Shown: positions 49,732 through 58,013 of the stretch, one piece after another | Numbering within the stretch: position 1 is the stretch's first letter | Layout: every line of letters starts with the position of its first letter | Assembly (NCBI RefSeq): GCF_004745635.1 | Contig: NZ_SRLB01000013.1 | Coordinates: 124,001-188,000, forward strand | From: Methylobacterium nonmethylotrophicum | Lineage (GTDB): Bacteria; Pseudomonadota; Alphaproteobacteria; Rhizobiales; Beijerinckiaceae | Length of the DNA stretch: 64,000 nucleotides | Reading direction: 5' to 3' | Translations under genes and position numbers: made by a program | Notes under the pieces: model-generated | Seen by the model: the letters and a program-made list of their open reading frames with translations, nothing else | Told to the model about the DNA's origin: nothing | Database searches by the model: none

Positions 49732-50892
49732 ATGTCCCGCTGGTTGACGATCATCCTGAGCGGCGCAGGACTCGCCGCAATCGGCTCCGCTGCTTATCTC
49801 GGCACCAGGCCGGCGCCGAGCCGGGGGCCGTCGACCTCAGGTCCGGTCCCGGTCGTTACGGCTCGCGTGGCGCAAGGAGACGTGCCGCTGATCCTGACCG
49901 GCATCGGCACGGTCCAGGCCTTCAACGAGGCCGTCATCCGTAGCCAGGTCACCGGCATCCTGGAGAGCGTCGACTTCACGGAGGGGCAGTCGGTGCGGCG
50001 CGGTGACGTGCTGGCGCGGATCGACCCGCGCCTCTACCAGGCACGGGTCGATCAGGCCCAGGCCCAGCTCGCCCGCGATCAGGCGCTGCTGGCCAACCAG
50101 GAGACGAACCTGCACCGCGACGAGCCGCTGCTCCAGCGCGGCTTTGCCACCGACGAGCGGGTCACGGGGGAGCGGGCCGGGATCGCGCAGACGCAAGGCA
50201 CGCTTGCGGCCGACCAGGCCGCCATCGCCGAGGCCCGGACCCAGCTCGACTTCGCAACGTTGCGCGCGCCCTTCGACGGCGTCACGGGCCTGCGGCTGGT
50301 CGATCAGGGCAACGTCATCCGCCCGACCGATCCGACGGGGATCGTGACGCTCACGCAGGTCCAGCCGATCAGCGTCGTGTTCACCCTGCCGGCCGCGGAT
50401 ATCCCACAGGTGCAGGAGGCGCTGGGGCGCGGACCTGTGCCGACGACCGTCGACGACCAGTCTGGAACGCACCGGCTCGACACCGGCACCCTGATCCTCG
50501 TCAACAACCGGGCCGACGCGAAGTCTGGTACGGTGCAGCTCAAGGCGACCTTTCCGAATGTGCAGCGCCGGCTCTGGCCGGGCACCTTCGTCACCGTTCG
50601 GGTGACGACCTCGACCGTCCGCGACGCGCTCACCGTCCCGACCGACGCGCTGCAGCAGAACGACCAGGGTTCGTTCGTCTTCGTCGTCGGCGCGGACCGG
50701 AGGGTCTCGATGCGTCCGGTGCGGATCGCCCAGCGCGTCCGGGGTACGGCCCTGATCGCGTCGGGCCTGAGCGCGGGCGAGACGGTGGTGGTTCAGGGCC
50801 AGTACCGGCTCACCCCCGGCACGGAGGTCGTGGACGCACCGGCCGCCGAGGTTCCCGACACGACGACGGCGAGCGCGGGAATGCTGCCATGA
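49732..50892 (+). CDS. RND multidrug efflux periplasmic adaptor (MdtA/AcrA-like)
   Basis: 386 residues from the ATG at 49732 (GGAGG upstream; an upstream GTG at 49636 is less likely). N-terminal membrane anchor (about 3-22), then lipoyl halves (VTGILESVDFTEGQSVRRGD and DFATLRAPFDGVTGLRLVDQ) flanking a helical hairpin (about 108-180), and beta-barrel and membrane-proximal parts (KATFPNVQRRLWPGTFVTVR). MdtA-type adaptor linking the inner-membrane pump to an outer-membrane channel. Overlaps the pump gene by 4 bp. Confidence 0.9.
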   Translation: MSRWLTIILSGAGLAAIGSAAYLGTRPAPSRGPSTSGPVPVVTARVAQGDVPLILTGIGTVQAFNEAVIRSQVTGILESVDFTEGQSVRRGDVLARIDPRLYQARVDQAQAQLARDQALLANQETNLHRDEPLLQRGFATDERVTGERAGIAQTQGTLAADQAAIAEARTQLDFATLRAPFDGVTGLRLVDQGNVIRPTDPTGIVTLTQVQPISVVFTLPAADIPQVQEALGRGPVPTTVDDQSGTHRLDTGTLILVNNRADAKSGTVQLKATFPNVQRRLWPGTFVTVRVTTSTVRDALTVPTDALQQNDQGSFVFVVGADRRVSMRPVRIAQRVRGTALIASGLSAGETVVVQGQYRLTPGTEVVDAPAAEVPDTTTASAGMLP

Positions 50893-53800
50893 ACCTTTCG
50901 GCCCCCTTCATCGGCCGGCCGGTCGCCACCGCGCTTCTGATGCTGGCGGTGGTGGTGCTCGGCGCGATCAGCTACCGGCTCCTGCCCGTCGCGGCCTTGC
51001 CCGACATCGACACGCCGACCATCCAGGTCACCGCTCAGCTCCCGGGCGCCGACCCGGCCACCGTCGCGGCCTCGGTCACCACCGAGCTCGAGCGCCAGTT
51101 CGGCCAGATCCCGGGCCTCGCCCAGATGACCTCGAGCAGCGGCACCGGATTCGCCGCCCTCACCCTGCAGTTCGACCGCAGCCGCACCGTGGACTCGGCC
51201 GCGGGCGACGTGCAGGCGGCGATCAACGCCACGCAGGGCCAGCTTCCCGCCGCCCTCCTCGACCCGCCCACCTACCGCAAGACCAACCCGGCCGACACGC
51301 CGGTCCTGCTCATCGCCCTCACCTCGGACGTGCTGCCGATCATGACGGTGAGCGACTACGCGAACTCGATCCTGGCGCAGAAGATCTCGCAGGTCCTGGG
51401 CGTCGGCTTCGTCGGCATCGGCGGGCTGCAGGGCCCGGCCCTGCGTATCCAGGTGAACCCGGCACAGCTCGCCGCCGAGAACCTCGACCTCGAGACGGTG
51501 CGCAGCGCGCTCGGCAATCTCACGGTGCTGCAGCCGAAGGGGCAGCTCTACGGGCGCGAGCAGGCGGTCGCCCTGCAGACCAACGACCAGCTCACGACCG
51601 TGCAGGGTTTCGAGGACGCCATCATCGCCTACCGCGACGGCGCGCCGATCCGCGTGCGCGACATCGGCCGCGTGGTGAAGGCCCCGCAGGACACCACGCT
51701 CGCCGGGTGGCTGAACGACAAGCCGGCCGTGCTGCTCGCCGTCCAGCGCCAGCCAGGCGCGAACGTGACCGCCACGGTGGCGGCGATCCGCGCCGCCCTG
51801 CCGCGGCTGCAGGCCTCGCTCCCGCCGGGCATCCGCGTCGAGATCGTCTCGGATCGCACCCAGACCATTCAGGCCAGCCTCGCGGACGTCAAATTCACGC
51901 TGCTCCTCACCATCGCGCTCGTGGTCGGCGTCATCGCGCTGTTCCTGCGCCGGCTGTGGGCAACGGTCATACCCGGCATCGCCGTGCCGATCTCCCTCGT
52001 CGGCACCTTCGCGGCGATGGTCGGGCTCGGCTACAGTCTCGACAACCTGTCCCTGATGGCGCTCACCATCGCGATCGGCTTCGTGGTCGACGATGCAATC
52101 GTGATGGTCGAGACCATCGTCCGCCACGTCGAGGACGGCGCCACGCCGATGCAGGCGGCCATCGATGGCGCGGGCGAGATCGGCTTCACGATCCTGTCGA
52201 TTTCGCTCTCGCTGATCGCGGTCTTCATCCCGCTCTTCCTGATGGGCGGCGTGGTCGGTCTGCTCTTCCGCGAGTTCGCCGTGACGGTGGCGGCGTCGAT
52301 CCTCGTCTCGGTCGTGGTCTCGCTGACCCTCACCCCGATGCTCTGCGGGCGGCTCCTCCCTGCCGGCGAGGCCAGCCCGGGCCGTGCGTCCCGCCTCCTC
52401 GAGACCGGGCTCGCCGCCCTCACCGAGGCCTACGGCCGGGCCCTGCGCGTCGTGCTGCGCCATCGCCCCCTCGCGCTCGCCAGCTTCCTCGCCACGGTGG
52501 CGGCCACCGGATACCTGTTCTGGGTCATCCCCAAGGGCTTCTTCCCGCAGCAGGATACCGGGCTGATCATCGGCATCAGCGAGGCCGCCCAGGATGTCTC
52601 GCCCGAGGGCATGCGCCAGCGCCAGGCGGCGATCCTGGCGATTGCCGGCCGCGATCCGGCAGTGGCCTCGGCGATCGGCTATATCGGCCCGGGCGGTCCC
52701 ACCGTGACGGAGAACGACGGGCGCGTCTTCCTGACCCTGAAGCCGAAGTCGGAGAGGGACGTGACCGCCGACCAGGTGATCGCCCGCCTCTCGGACGCGC
52801 TCCGGCAGGTGCAGGGCATCACGCTCTACATGCAGGCGGCCCAGGACATCACCATCGGCAGCCGCCTCGCGAAGACGCAGTACCAGTACACGCTCACCGA
52901 CGTGAACCTCGATGAGCTCAACTCCTACGCGCCGAAGCTGCTGGCGGCTTTACGGAGGCTGCCCGAGCTCAGCTCGGTGGCGAGCGACCAGCAATCGACC
53001 GCCCGCACCCTCACCGTCGAGATCGACCGCACTGCCGCCTCCCGCCTCGGGATCGACCCTGCGCGTGTCGACGCGACGCTGTACGACGCCTTCGGCCAGC
53101 GCCACGTGGCGCGAATCTACACGGCCCTCAACCAGTATTACGCGATCCTCGAGGTCGATCCGCGCGACCAGCTCGGCCCGGCAGCGCTCGACCGGATCTA
53201 CGTCCGCTCGCAGAGCGGCACTGCCGTGCCGATCAGGCAGATCGCACGGCTCGTCCCCGGGGTCGGCCCCGCCGTCGTGAACCACCAGGGTCAGTTCCCG
53301 TCGGTGACCCTGAGCTTCAATCTTGCGCCCGGAGCGACGATCGGCGCGGCGGTGGCAGCCGTCGAGACCGCGACGGCGGCGCTGCACCTGCCGCACGCAA
53401 TCGCCACGAGCTTCCAGGGCAACGCCCAGGCATTCCAGACCTCGCTCGCGAGCACGCCGCCGCTGATCCTCGCGGCCCTGTTCGCGGTCTACGTGATCCT
53501 CGGCATGCTCTACGAGAGCACGATCCACCCGCTCACCATCCTGTCGACCCTGCCCTCGGCCGGTCTCGGGGCGCTCGCCACCCTGATGCTGGTCGGTCGG
53601 CCCCTCGACCTGATCGGGATCATCGGGATCATCCTCTTGATCGGGATCGTGAAGAAGAACGGCATCATGCTGGTCGACGTGGCGATCGCGGCCGAGCGGC
53701 ATGAGCATGCCTCGCCCGAGGAGGCGATCACCCGTGCCTGCCTCATGCGCTTCCGGCCGATCCTGATGACGACGCTCTGCGCCATGCTCGGGGCCGTGCC

Positions 53801-54044
53801 GCTGATGCTCGGTACCGGCACGGGGTCCGAGATCCGCCAGCCGCTCGGCTACGCGATCGTCGGGGGCCTCCTCGTCTCGCAGGTGCTCACCCTGTTCACG
53901 ACGCCGGTCGTCTACCTCTTCATGGCGCGCCTCAGCGCTGCCCTCTCGTCACCCCGCGGAGCGTCGGGAGACCGGCCGCAACGCCCGTCCGGCGCCGGGG
54001 CGCCGCTGTCCGTCGCCGAGACGATCGCGGGCCGAGCGGATTGA
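50889..54044 (+). CDS. RND multidrug efflux permease (HAE-1, MdtB/MdtC-like)
   Basis: 1051 residues. Motifs: FIGRPVATALLMLAVVVLGA (helix 1), GFVVDDAIVMVETIVRHVED (helix 4 with the proton-relay Asp pair), GFFPQQDTGLIIG and, in the C-terminal half, LIGIVKKNGIMLVDVAIAAE. This is the HAE-1 drug/bile-acid class, unlike the metal pump at 7955-11101. Exports amphiphilic compounds with the upstream adaptor by proton exchange. Starts at the ATGA overlap with the adaptor. No outer-membrane channel gene follows. Confidence 0.93.
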   Translation: MNLSAPFIGRPVATALLMLAVVVLGAISYRLLPVAALPDIDTPTIQVTAQLPGADPATVAASVTTELERQFGQIPGLAQMTSSSGTGFAALTLQFDRSRTVDSAAGDVQAAINATQGQLPAALLDPPTYRKTNPADTPVLLIALTSDVLPIMTVSDYANSILAQKISQVLGVGFVGIGGLQGPALRIQVNPAQLAAENLDLETVRSALGNLTVLQPKGQLYGREQAVALQTNDQLTTVQGFEDAIIAYRDGAPIRVRDIGRVVKAPQDTTLAGWLNDKPAVLLAVQRQPGANVTATVAAIRAALPRLQASLPPGIRVEIVSDRTQTIQASLADVKFTLLLTIALVVGVIALFLRRLWATVIPGIAVPISLVGTFAAMVGLGYSLDNLSLMALTIAIGFVVDDAIVMVETIVRHVEDGATPMQAAIDGAGEIGFTILSISLSLIAVFIPLFLMGGVVGLLFREFAVTVAASILVSVVVSLTLTPMLCGRLLPAGEASPGRASRLLETGLAALTEAYGRALRVVLRHRPLALASFLATVAATGYLFWVIPKGFFPQQDTGLIIGISEAAQDVSPEGMRQRQAAILAIAGRDPAVASAIGYIGPGGPTVTENDGRVFLTLKPKSERDVTADQVIARLSDALRQVQGITLYMQAAQDITIGSRLAKTQYQYTLTDVNLDELNSYAPKLLAALRRLPELSSVASDQQSTARTLTVEIDRTAASRLGIDPARVDATLYDAFGQRHVARIYTALNQYYAILEVDPRDQLGPAALDRIYVRSQSGTAVPIRQIARLVPGVGPAVVNHQGQFPSVTLSFNLAPGATIGAAVAAVETATAALHLPHAIATSFQGNAQAFQTSLASTPPLILAALFAVYVILGMLYESTIHPLTILSTLPSAGLGALATLMLVGRPLDLIGIIGIILLIGIVKKNGIMLVDVAIAAERHEHASPEEAITRACLMRFRPILMTTLCAMLGAVPLMLGTGTGSEIRQPLGYAIVGGLLVSQVLTLFTTPVVYLFMARLSAALSSPRGASGDRPQRPSGAGAPLSVAETIAGRAD

Positions 54045-54336
54045 TCTCACCCGACCGCCTGATGGCGTCGACCCCGTGAGCACGGGTGGCGGAGCACGAG
54101 CAGCCAACCTCCGTGGCTGCATCGACGGGCCGCCGAGCGGCAGGCCGGCCCGGTTCGCCCGATGGTGCCACCGTCGTCCGCAACGGTCGACGCCGCGGCG
54201 GCCGCCCGGTTTCACAGCCTTGGCCCCAGCCCTCATCGTCCCGGCTTCGTCGCGTGGTGGTCTCGTCCGATGCTCGCAACAAGGCGTCGCCAAGAATGGG
54301 AGCCGACCGGACATCGAAACCTTCAATGGCGCCAGT

Positions 54337-54354
54337 CATACGTGAGTATAAATC
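54337..54354 (+). promoter_or_regulatory. Promoter motif upstream of poxB
   Basis: CATACGTGAGTATAAATC, matching 49178-49195 at 15 of 18 positions. TATAAA at 54347-54352 is a plausible -10. Lies in the 377-bp non-coding gap between the RND pump and poxB. Confidence 0.5.
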
Positions 54355-54421
54355 AGGCACACTATAAGGAATATCGATCCAGTCCTACCTTGCTCGAGAG
54401 CTTTCACCACAGGAGCAGGTC

Positions 54422-56131
54422 ATGACCAAGCGCGTTGCGAAAGTCATCGTCGACACCCTTCAGGCCGCCGGAGTACGGCGTTGCTACGGCATCGTCGGCG
54501 ACACCCTCAATCTCGTCGTCCATGCCATCGACGAGAGCGAGATCGAATGGGTGCACATGCGCCACGAGGAAGCGGGTGCGTTCGCGGCGCAGGGCGAAGC
54601 CATGGTGACGGGCAAGCTGACCGCGGTCGCCGGCAGTTGCGGACCCGGCAGCCTGCACTTCATCAACGGCCTCGCGGAGGCGCAGCGCAACCGGGCCCCG
54701 GTCATCCTGATCGCCAGCCAGATCACGCGCGACGAACTCGGCTTCGAGTTTCCCCAGGAGGTCGACTTCAAGGCCGTCTATTCCAGCCTCAGCGTCTATT
54801 GCGACATGATCCTGACGCCCGAGCAGGCGCAACGAAAGACGGTCGCCGCATGTCAGGCCGCCCTGGCGCTCCGCGGCGTGGCCGTCCTCATCGTCCCCGT
54901 CGACATCTCCCATGCCGTCGTGAAGGACGACCTGACCTTTGCCGTGCATCACCACGTTCCCATGGTTCGGCCGGCCGATGCCGCTCTTCGGGAGGCGGCC
55001 GACATCATCAATGCCGGCGAGCGGGTGACCATCTACGGCGGTGCGGGATGCCGAGGCGCCCATGCGGAGATCCTGGCTGTCGCCGAACGTCTCAAGGCAC
55101 CGGTCGCCCGCACCAGTCGCGGCAAGGACGCACTGGAATACGACAATCCCTACGACGTGGGAATGACGGGACTGATCGGAAACACGGCCGGCTACCATGC
55201 GGTTCGCGACTGCGACACGCTGCTGATGCTGGGAGCGGACTTCGCCTGGCGCCAATTCTACCCCGATCACGCCAAGATCATCCAGATCGACATCGACCCG
55301 ACCCACTTGGGCCGGCGCCATCCGATCGCGATGGGCATGGTCGGCGACATCAAGTCGACGATGGACGCGCTGCTGCCGATGCTGGAGGCGAAGAGCGATA
55401 CCACCTTCCTCGATCATCACGTCGCTCTCAACAAGCGGACGCACGAGAAGGAGTTGACCAAGCCGGCGACGTCCCATCGCGAGACGATCTCCGGGATCCA
55501 TCTCACCGAACTGATCGATCGTCACGCGGCAGCCGACGCCGCGTTCGTCGGCGACGACGGCACGGCCGTCGTCTGGGCGCACCGCTACATCACCGCTACG
55601 CCGCACCGACGGATCTTCGGCAGCCTGCGTCACGGCACCATGGCGGCCGCGATGCCGACCGCCTTGGGCATCCAGAAGTGTCAGCCGAACCGCCAGGTCA
55701 TCTCGCTCTCCGGCGATGGCGGCCTCAGCATGCTGCTCGGCGATCTCATGACCGCCGTGCAGGAGAAGCTTCCGATCAAGGTCGCCGTCTTCAACAACAG
55801 CAAGCTCGCCTTCATCGACATCGAGCAGAAATCCGAAGGACTCATCCCGCTCTACACGCACCTGCTCAACCCGGATTTCGGCAGGGTCGCCGAGGCCATG
55901 GGCCTGTGGGGAAGGCGGGTCACGCACAAGCGCGACATCGAGGAGGCGGTCGTCGACTGGCTCCAGCAGCCCGGCCCCGCCGTCCTGGACGTGGTGGTAG
56001 AGAACGAGACCCTCGTCATGCCGCCTGCCGTCGAGTTGAAGGCCGCCTACGGCATGGCGCTGTATTCGGCGCGCGCCGTGCTGCACGGCCATGCGCACGA
56101 CCTGATAGAGATGACGCGGCAGAATATCTGA
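54422..56131 (+). CDS. poxB: Thiamine-diphosphate pyruvate oxidase/dehydrogenase (quinone)
   Basis: 569 residues. TPP-binding PYR domain with catalytic Glu in HMRHEEAGAFAAQGEAMVTG, then GPGSLHFINGLAEAQRNRAP; central FAD-type domain (about 190-330); PP domain with GDGGLSMLLGDLMTAVQEKL and VFNNSKLAF. PoxB decarboxylates pyruvate to acetate and CO2, passing electrons to quinone at the membrane. Its presence alongside acetate kinase gives two acetate routes in one window. AGGAG precedes the ATG. Next gene follows after 165 bp. Confidence 0.9.
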   Translation: MTKRVAKVIVDTLQAAGVRRCYGIVGDTLNLVVHAIDESEIEWVHMRHEEAGAFAAQGEAMVTGKLTAVAGSCGPGSLHFINGLAEAQRNRAPVILIASQITRDELGFEFPQEVDFKAVYSSLSVYCDMILTPEQAQRKTVAACQAALALRGVAVLIVPVDISHAVVKDDLTFAVHHHVPMVRPADAALREAADIINAGERVTIYGGAGCRGAHAEILAVAERLKAPVARTSRGKDALEYDNPYDVGMTGLIGNTAGYHAVRDCDTLLMLGADFAWRQFYPDHAKIIQIDIDPTHLGRRHPIAMGMVGDIKSTMDALLPMLEAKSDTTFLDHHVALNKRTHEKELTKPATSHRETISGIHLTELIDRHAAADAAFVGDDGTAVVWAHRYITATPHRRIFGSLRHGTMAAAMPTALGIQKCQPNRQVISLSGDGGLSMLLGDLMTAVQEKLPIKVAVFNNSKLAFIDIEQKSEGLIPLYTHLLNPDFGRVAEAMGLWGRRVTHKRDIEEAVVDWLQQPGPAVLDVVVENETLVMPPAVELKAAYGMALYSARAVLHGHAHDLIEMTRQNI

Positions 56132-56296
56132 CATCTTCTACCTGCAACTTCGCTGAGAGCGGGCCAGTTCTTGTTCCGCTCTTACGACCCGACCGGCATG
56201 CCGGTTCTCTCGACGCTTCGGCCGCACGGGCCGGCTGTCCTCCACCTGCCAACGAGACCCGTTGCTTAACCGCGACGGGAAACCCGAGCGATTGCC

Positions 56297-57409
56297 ATGA
56301 GCCTGCTGACCGACCTGACTGGAGCGCCGCCCGGAACGACAACGCGCGCTCTCATCTTGCGCCTCTCCGCCATCGGGGCGGTGCTCGCCGGGACCGCTGG
56401 GGCCTTCGCCTATGCGGGCGGCTGGCTCTCGCCGGGCGCGCTGACGCCGTCCCGGGTGATCAACCGCTTCGAAGACGTGAATGGCCGGCATCCGGGCTTC
56501 CGGCGCAACCACGCCAAGGGGATGTGCGTCGCCGGCACCTTCGCGGCGAGCGGTGCGGGCGCGCGGGTCTCGAGAGCGGGCGTTTTCGTGCAGGGGCGAG
56601 TGACGCCGGTCGAGGGCCGCGTGGCGCTGGCGGGCGGGCAGCCCTATGCGGCCGACGCCGAGACCACCGTGCGCAGCCTCGCCCTGCGCTTCCGGCTGCC
56701 GGACGGCGAGGAGTGGCGCACGGGCATGAACGACATCCCGGTCTTCCCCGTCCGCACGCCCGAGGCCTTCGCCGAGCAGCTCCTCGCCGCCAAGCCCGAT
56801 CCGGCGACCGGCAGGCCCGAGCCTGAGCGGCTGCGCGCCTTCTACGCGGCCCATCCGGAGAGCGCCGCGGCGGCGGCCCTGATCAGGGCGCGCACGGTCA
56901 CGGCGGGCTTTGCCGACGGCACGTACCGGAGCCTGAACGCCTTCCGGTTCGTGGCGGCCGACGGCCGCGCCACGCCGGTGCGCTTCGCTTACCTGCCCGA
57001 GCGCGATGCCGCGCCGGCGACGGACGCGCGAAGTCCCGGCGCTGACAGGAACTTCCTGTTCGACGACCTGGCGGCCGCCCTGCGGCGGGAGCCACTGCGC
57101 TGGCGCCTCGTGGTGACGCTCGGCCAGCCGGGCGATCCGACCGACGACGCGACGACACCCTGGCCTGTGGACCGCGAGACGATCGACGCCGGAACGCTGA
57201 CGCTCACCGGCGCGACGCCCGAGGCACCGGGCAATTGCCGGGACATCAACTTCGACCCGCTCGTCCTGCCGGACGGCATCGCACCGTCCGACGATCCCCT
57301 GCTGAGCGCCCGCTCGGCCGCCTATTCCCAGTCCTTCACCCGCCGCGCCGGCGAGGCGACACTGCCCTCCGCCGTCACCCGCACGCCGAACCACGGAGCC
57401 GCCCTGTGA
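56297..57409 (+). CDS. Catalase-family (SrpA-like) peroxidase
   Basis: 370 residues. An N-terminal membrane anchor or uncleaved signal (about 18-42, LRLSAIGAVLAGTAGAFAYA) is followed by a mini-catalase domain: distal His72 (FRRNHAKGMCVAGTF), TGMNDIPVFPVRTPEAF, and the proximal Tyr region AAYSQSFTRRAGE near 345. Such heme peroxidases lack parts of full catalases and probably reduce hydrogen peroxide or organic peroxides in the periplasm. The stop overlaps the cytochrome b561 start, a common pairing in which the b561 supplies electrons. Confidence 0.88.
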   Translation: MSLLTDLTGAPPGTTTRALILRLSAIGAVLAGTAGAFAYAGGWLSPGALTPSRVINRFEDVNGRHPGFRRNHAKGMCVAGTFAASGAGARVSRAGVFVQGRVTPVEGRVALAGGQPYAADAETTVRSLALRFRLPDGEEWRTGMNDIPVFPVRTPEAFAEQLLAAKPDPATGRPEPERLRAFYAAHPESAAAAALIRARTVTAGFADGTYRSLNAFRFVAADGRATPVRFAYLPERDAAPATDARSPGADRNFLFDDLAAALRREPLRWRLVVTLGQPGDPTDDATTPWPVDRETIDAGTLTLTGATPEAPGNCRDINFDPLVLPDGIAPSDDPLLSARSAAYSQSFTRRAGEATLPSAVTRTPNHGAAL

Positions 57410-57960
57410 CGAGCCCTTCCCGGACGAGCCTTGCCCGCTTCACCCTGCCGGCGCGCCTGCTCCACTGGGGCATGGCCGCCCTGATCCTCGCCATGCTGCT
57501 GATCGGCGCCGCGATGGTGACGTCGCTCGGCAACTATCACGTGCTGGTCTCGCTGCACCGGCCCGTCGGGCTCCTGATCCTGGTGCTCGCGCTGCTGCGG
57601 CTCGCCTATCGTCAGCGCCACGCGCCGCCGCCCCTACCCGCGGACCTGCCACTCTGGCAGCGGCGCGCCGCGCACGCCTCGCACGTCGCTCTCTACGGGC
57701 TGATGCTCGCCCTGCCGCTTATCGGCTGGGCCATGCTCTCGGCGGCGCGCTACCCCGTGGCGCTCGTCGGCCCATTGGTGCTGCCACCGATCCTGCCGGG
57801 CAGCCCGACGCTCTATGCGGACCTGCGCGCCATCCACACCGTGCTTGCCTACATGCTGTTCGGGGTCATCCTGGCCCATCTCGGGGCAGCCCTGCTGCAC
57901 GGGCTGATCCGCCGGGACGGGGTGTTCGCCAGCATGGCGCTATGGAAGCCGCGGGCCTGA
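57406..57960 (+). CDS. Cytochrome b561
   Basis: 184 residues starting at GTG (GTGA overlap with the peroxidase stop; CGGAG upstream). Four membrane helices (about 15-35, 42-62, 86-106, 145-168) with heme-ligand candidates in LLHWGMAAL, SLHRPVG, HASHVALYG and IHTVLAYMLFGVILAHLG. It carries electrons from the quinone pool to the periplasm, probably to the upstream peroxidase. Confidence 0.9.
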   Translation: MTSPSRTSLARFTLPARLLHWGMAALILAMLLIGAAMVTSLGNYHVLVSLHRPVGLLILVLALLRLAYRQRHAPPPLPADLPLWQRRAAHASHVALYGLMLALPLIGWAMLSAARYPVALVGPLVLPPILPGSPTLYADLRAIHTVLAYMLFGVILAHLGAALLHGLIRRDGVFASMALWKPRA

Positions 57961-58013
57961 AGGCTCGGGGCCCAGCGCCTCGCCGCGGCGGGGGCATCGG
58001 GCGTTCAGCCCCC

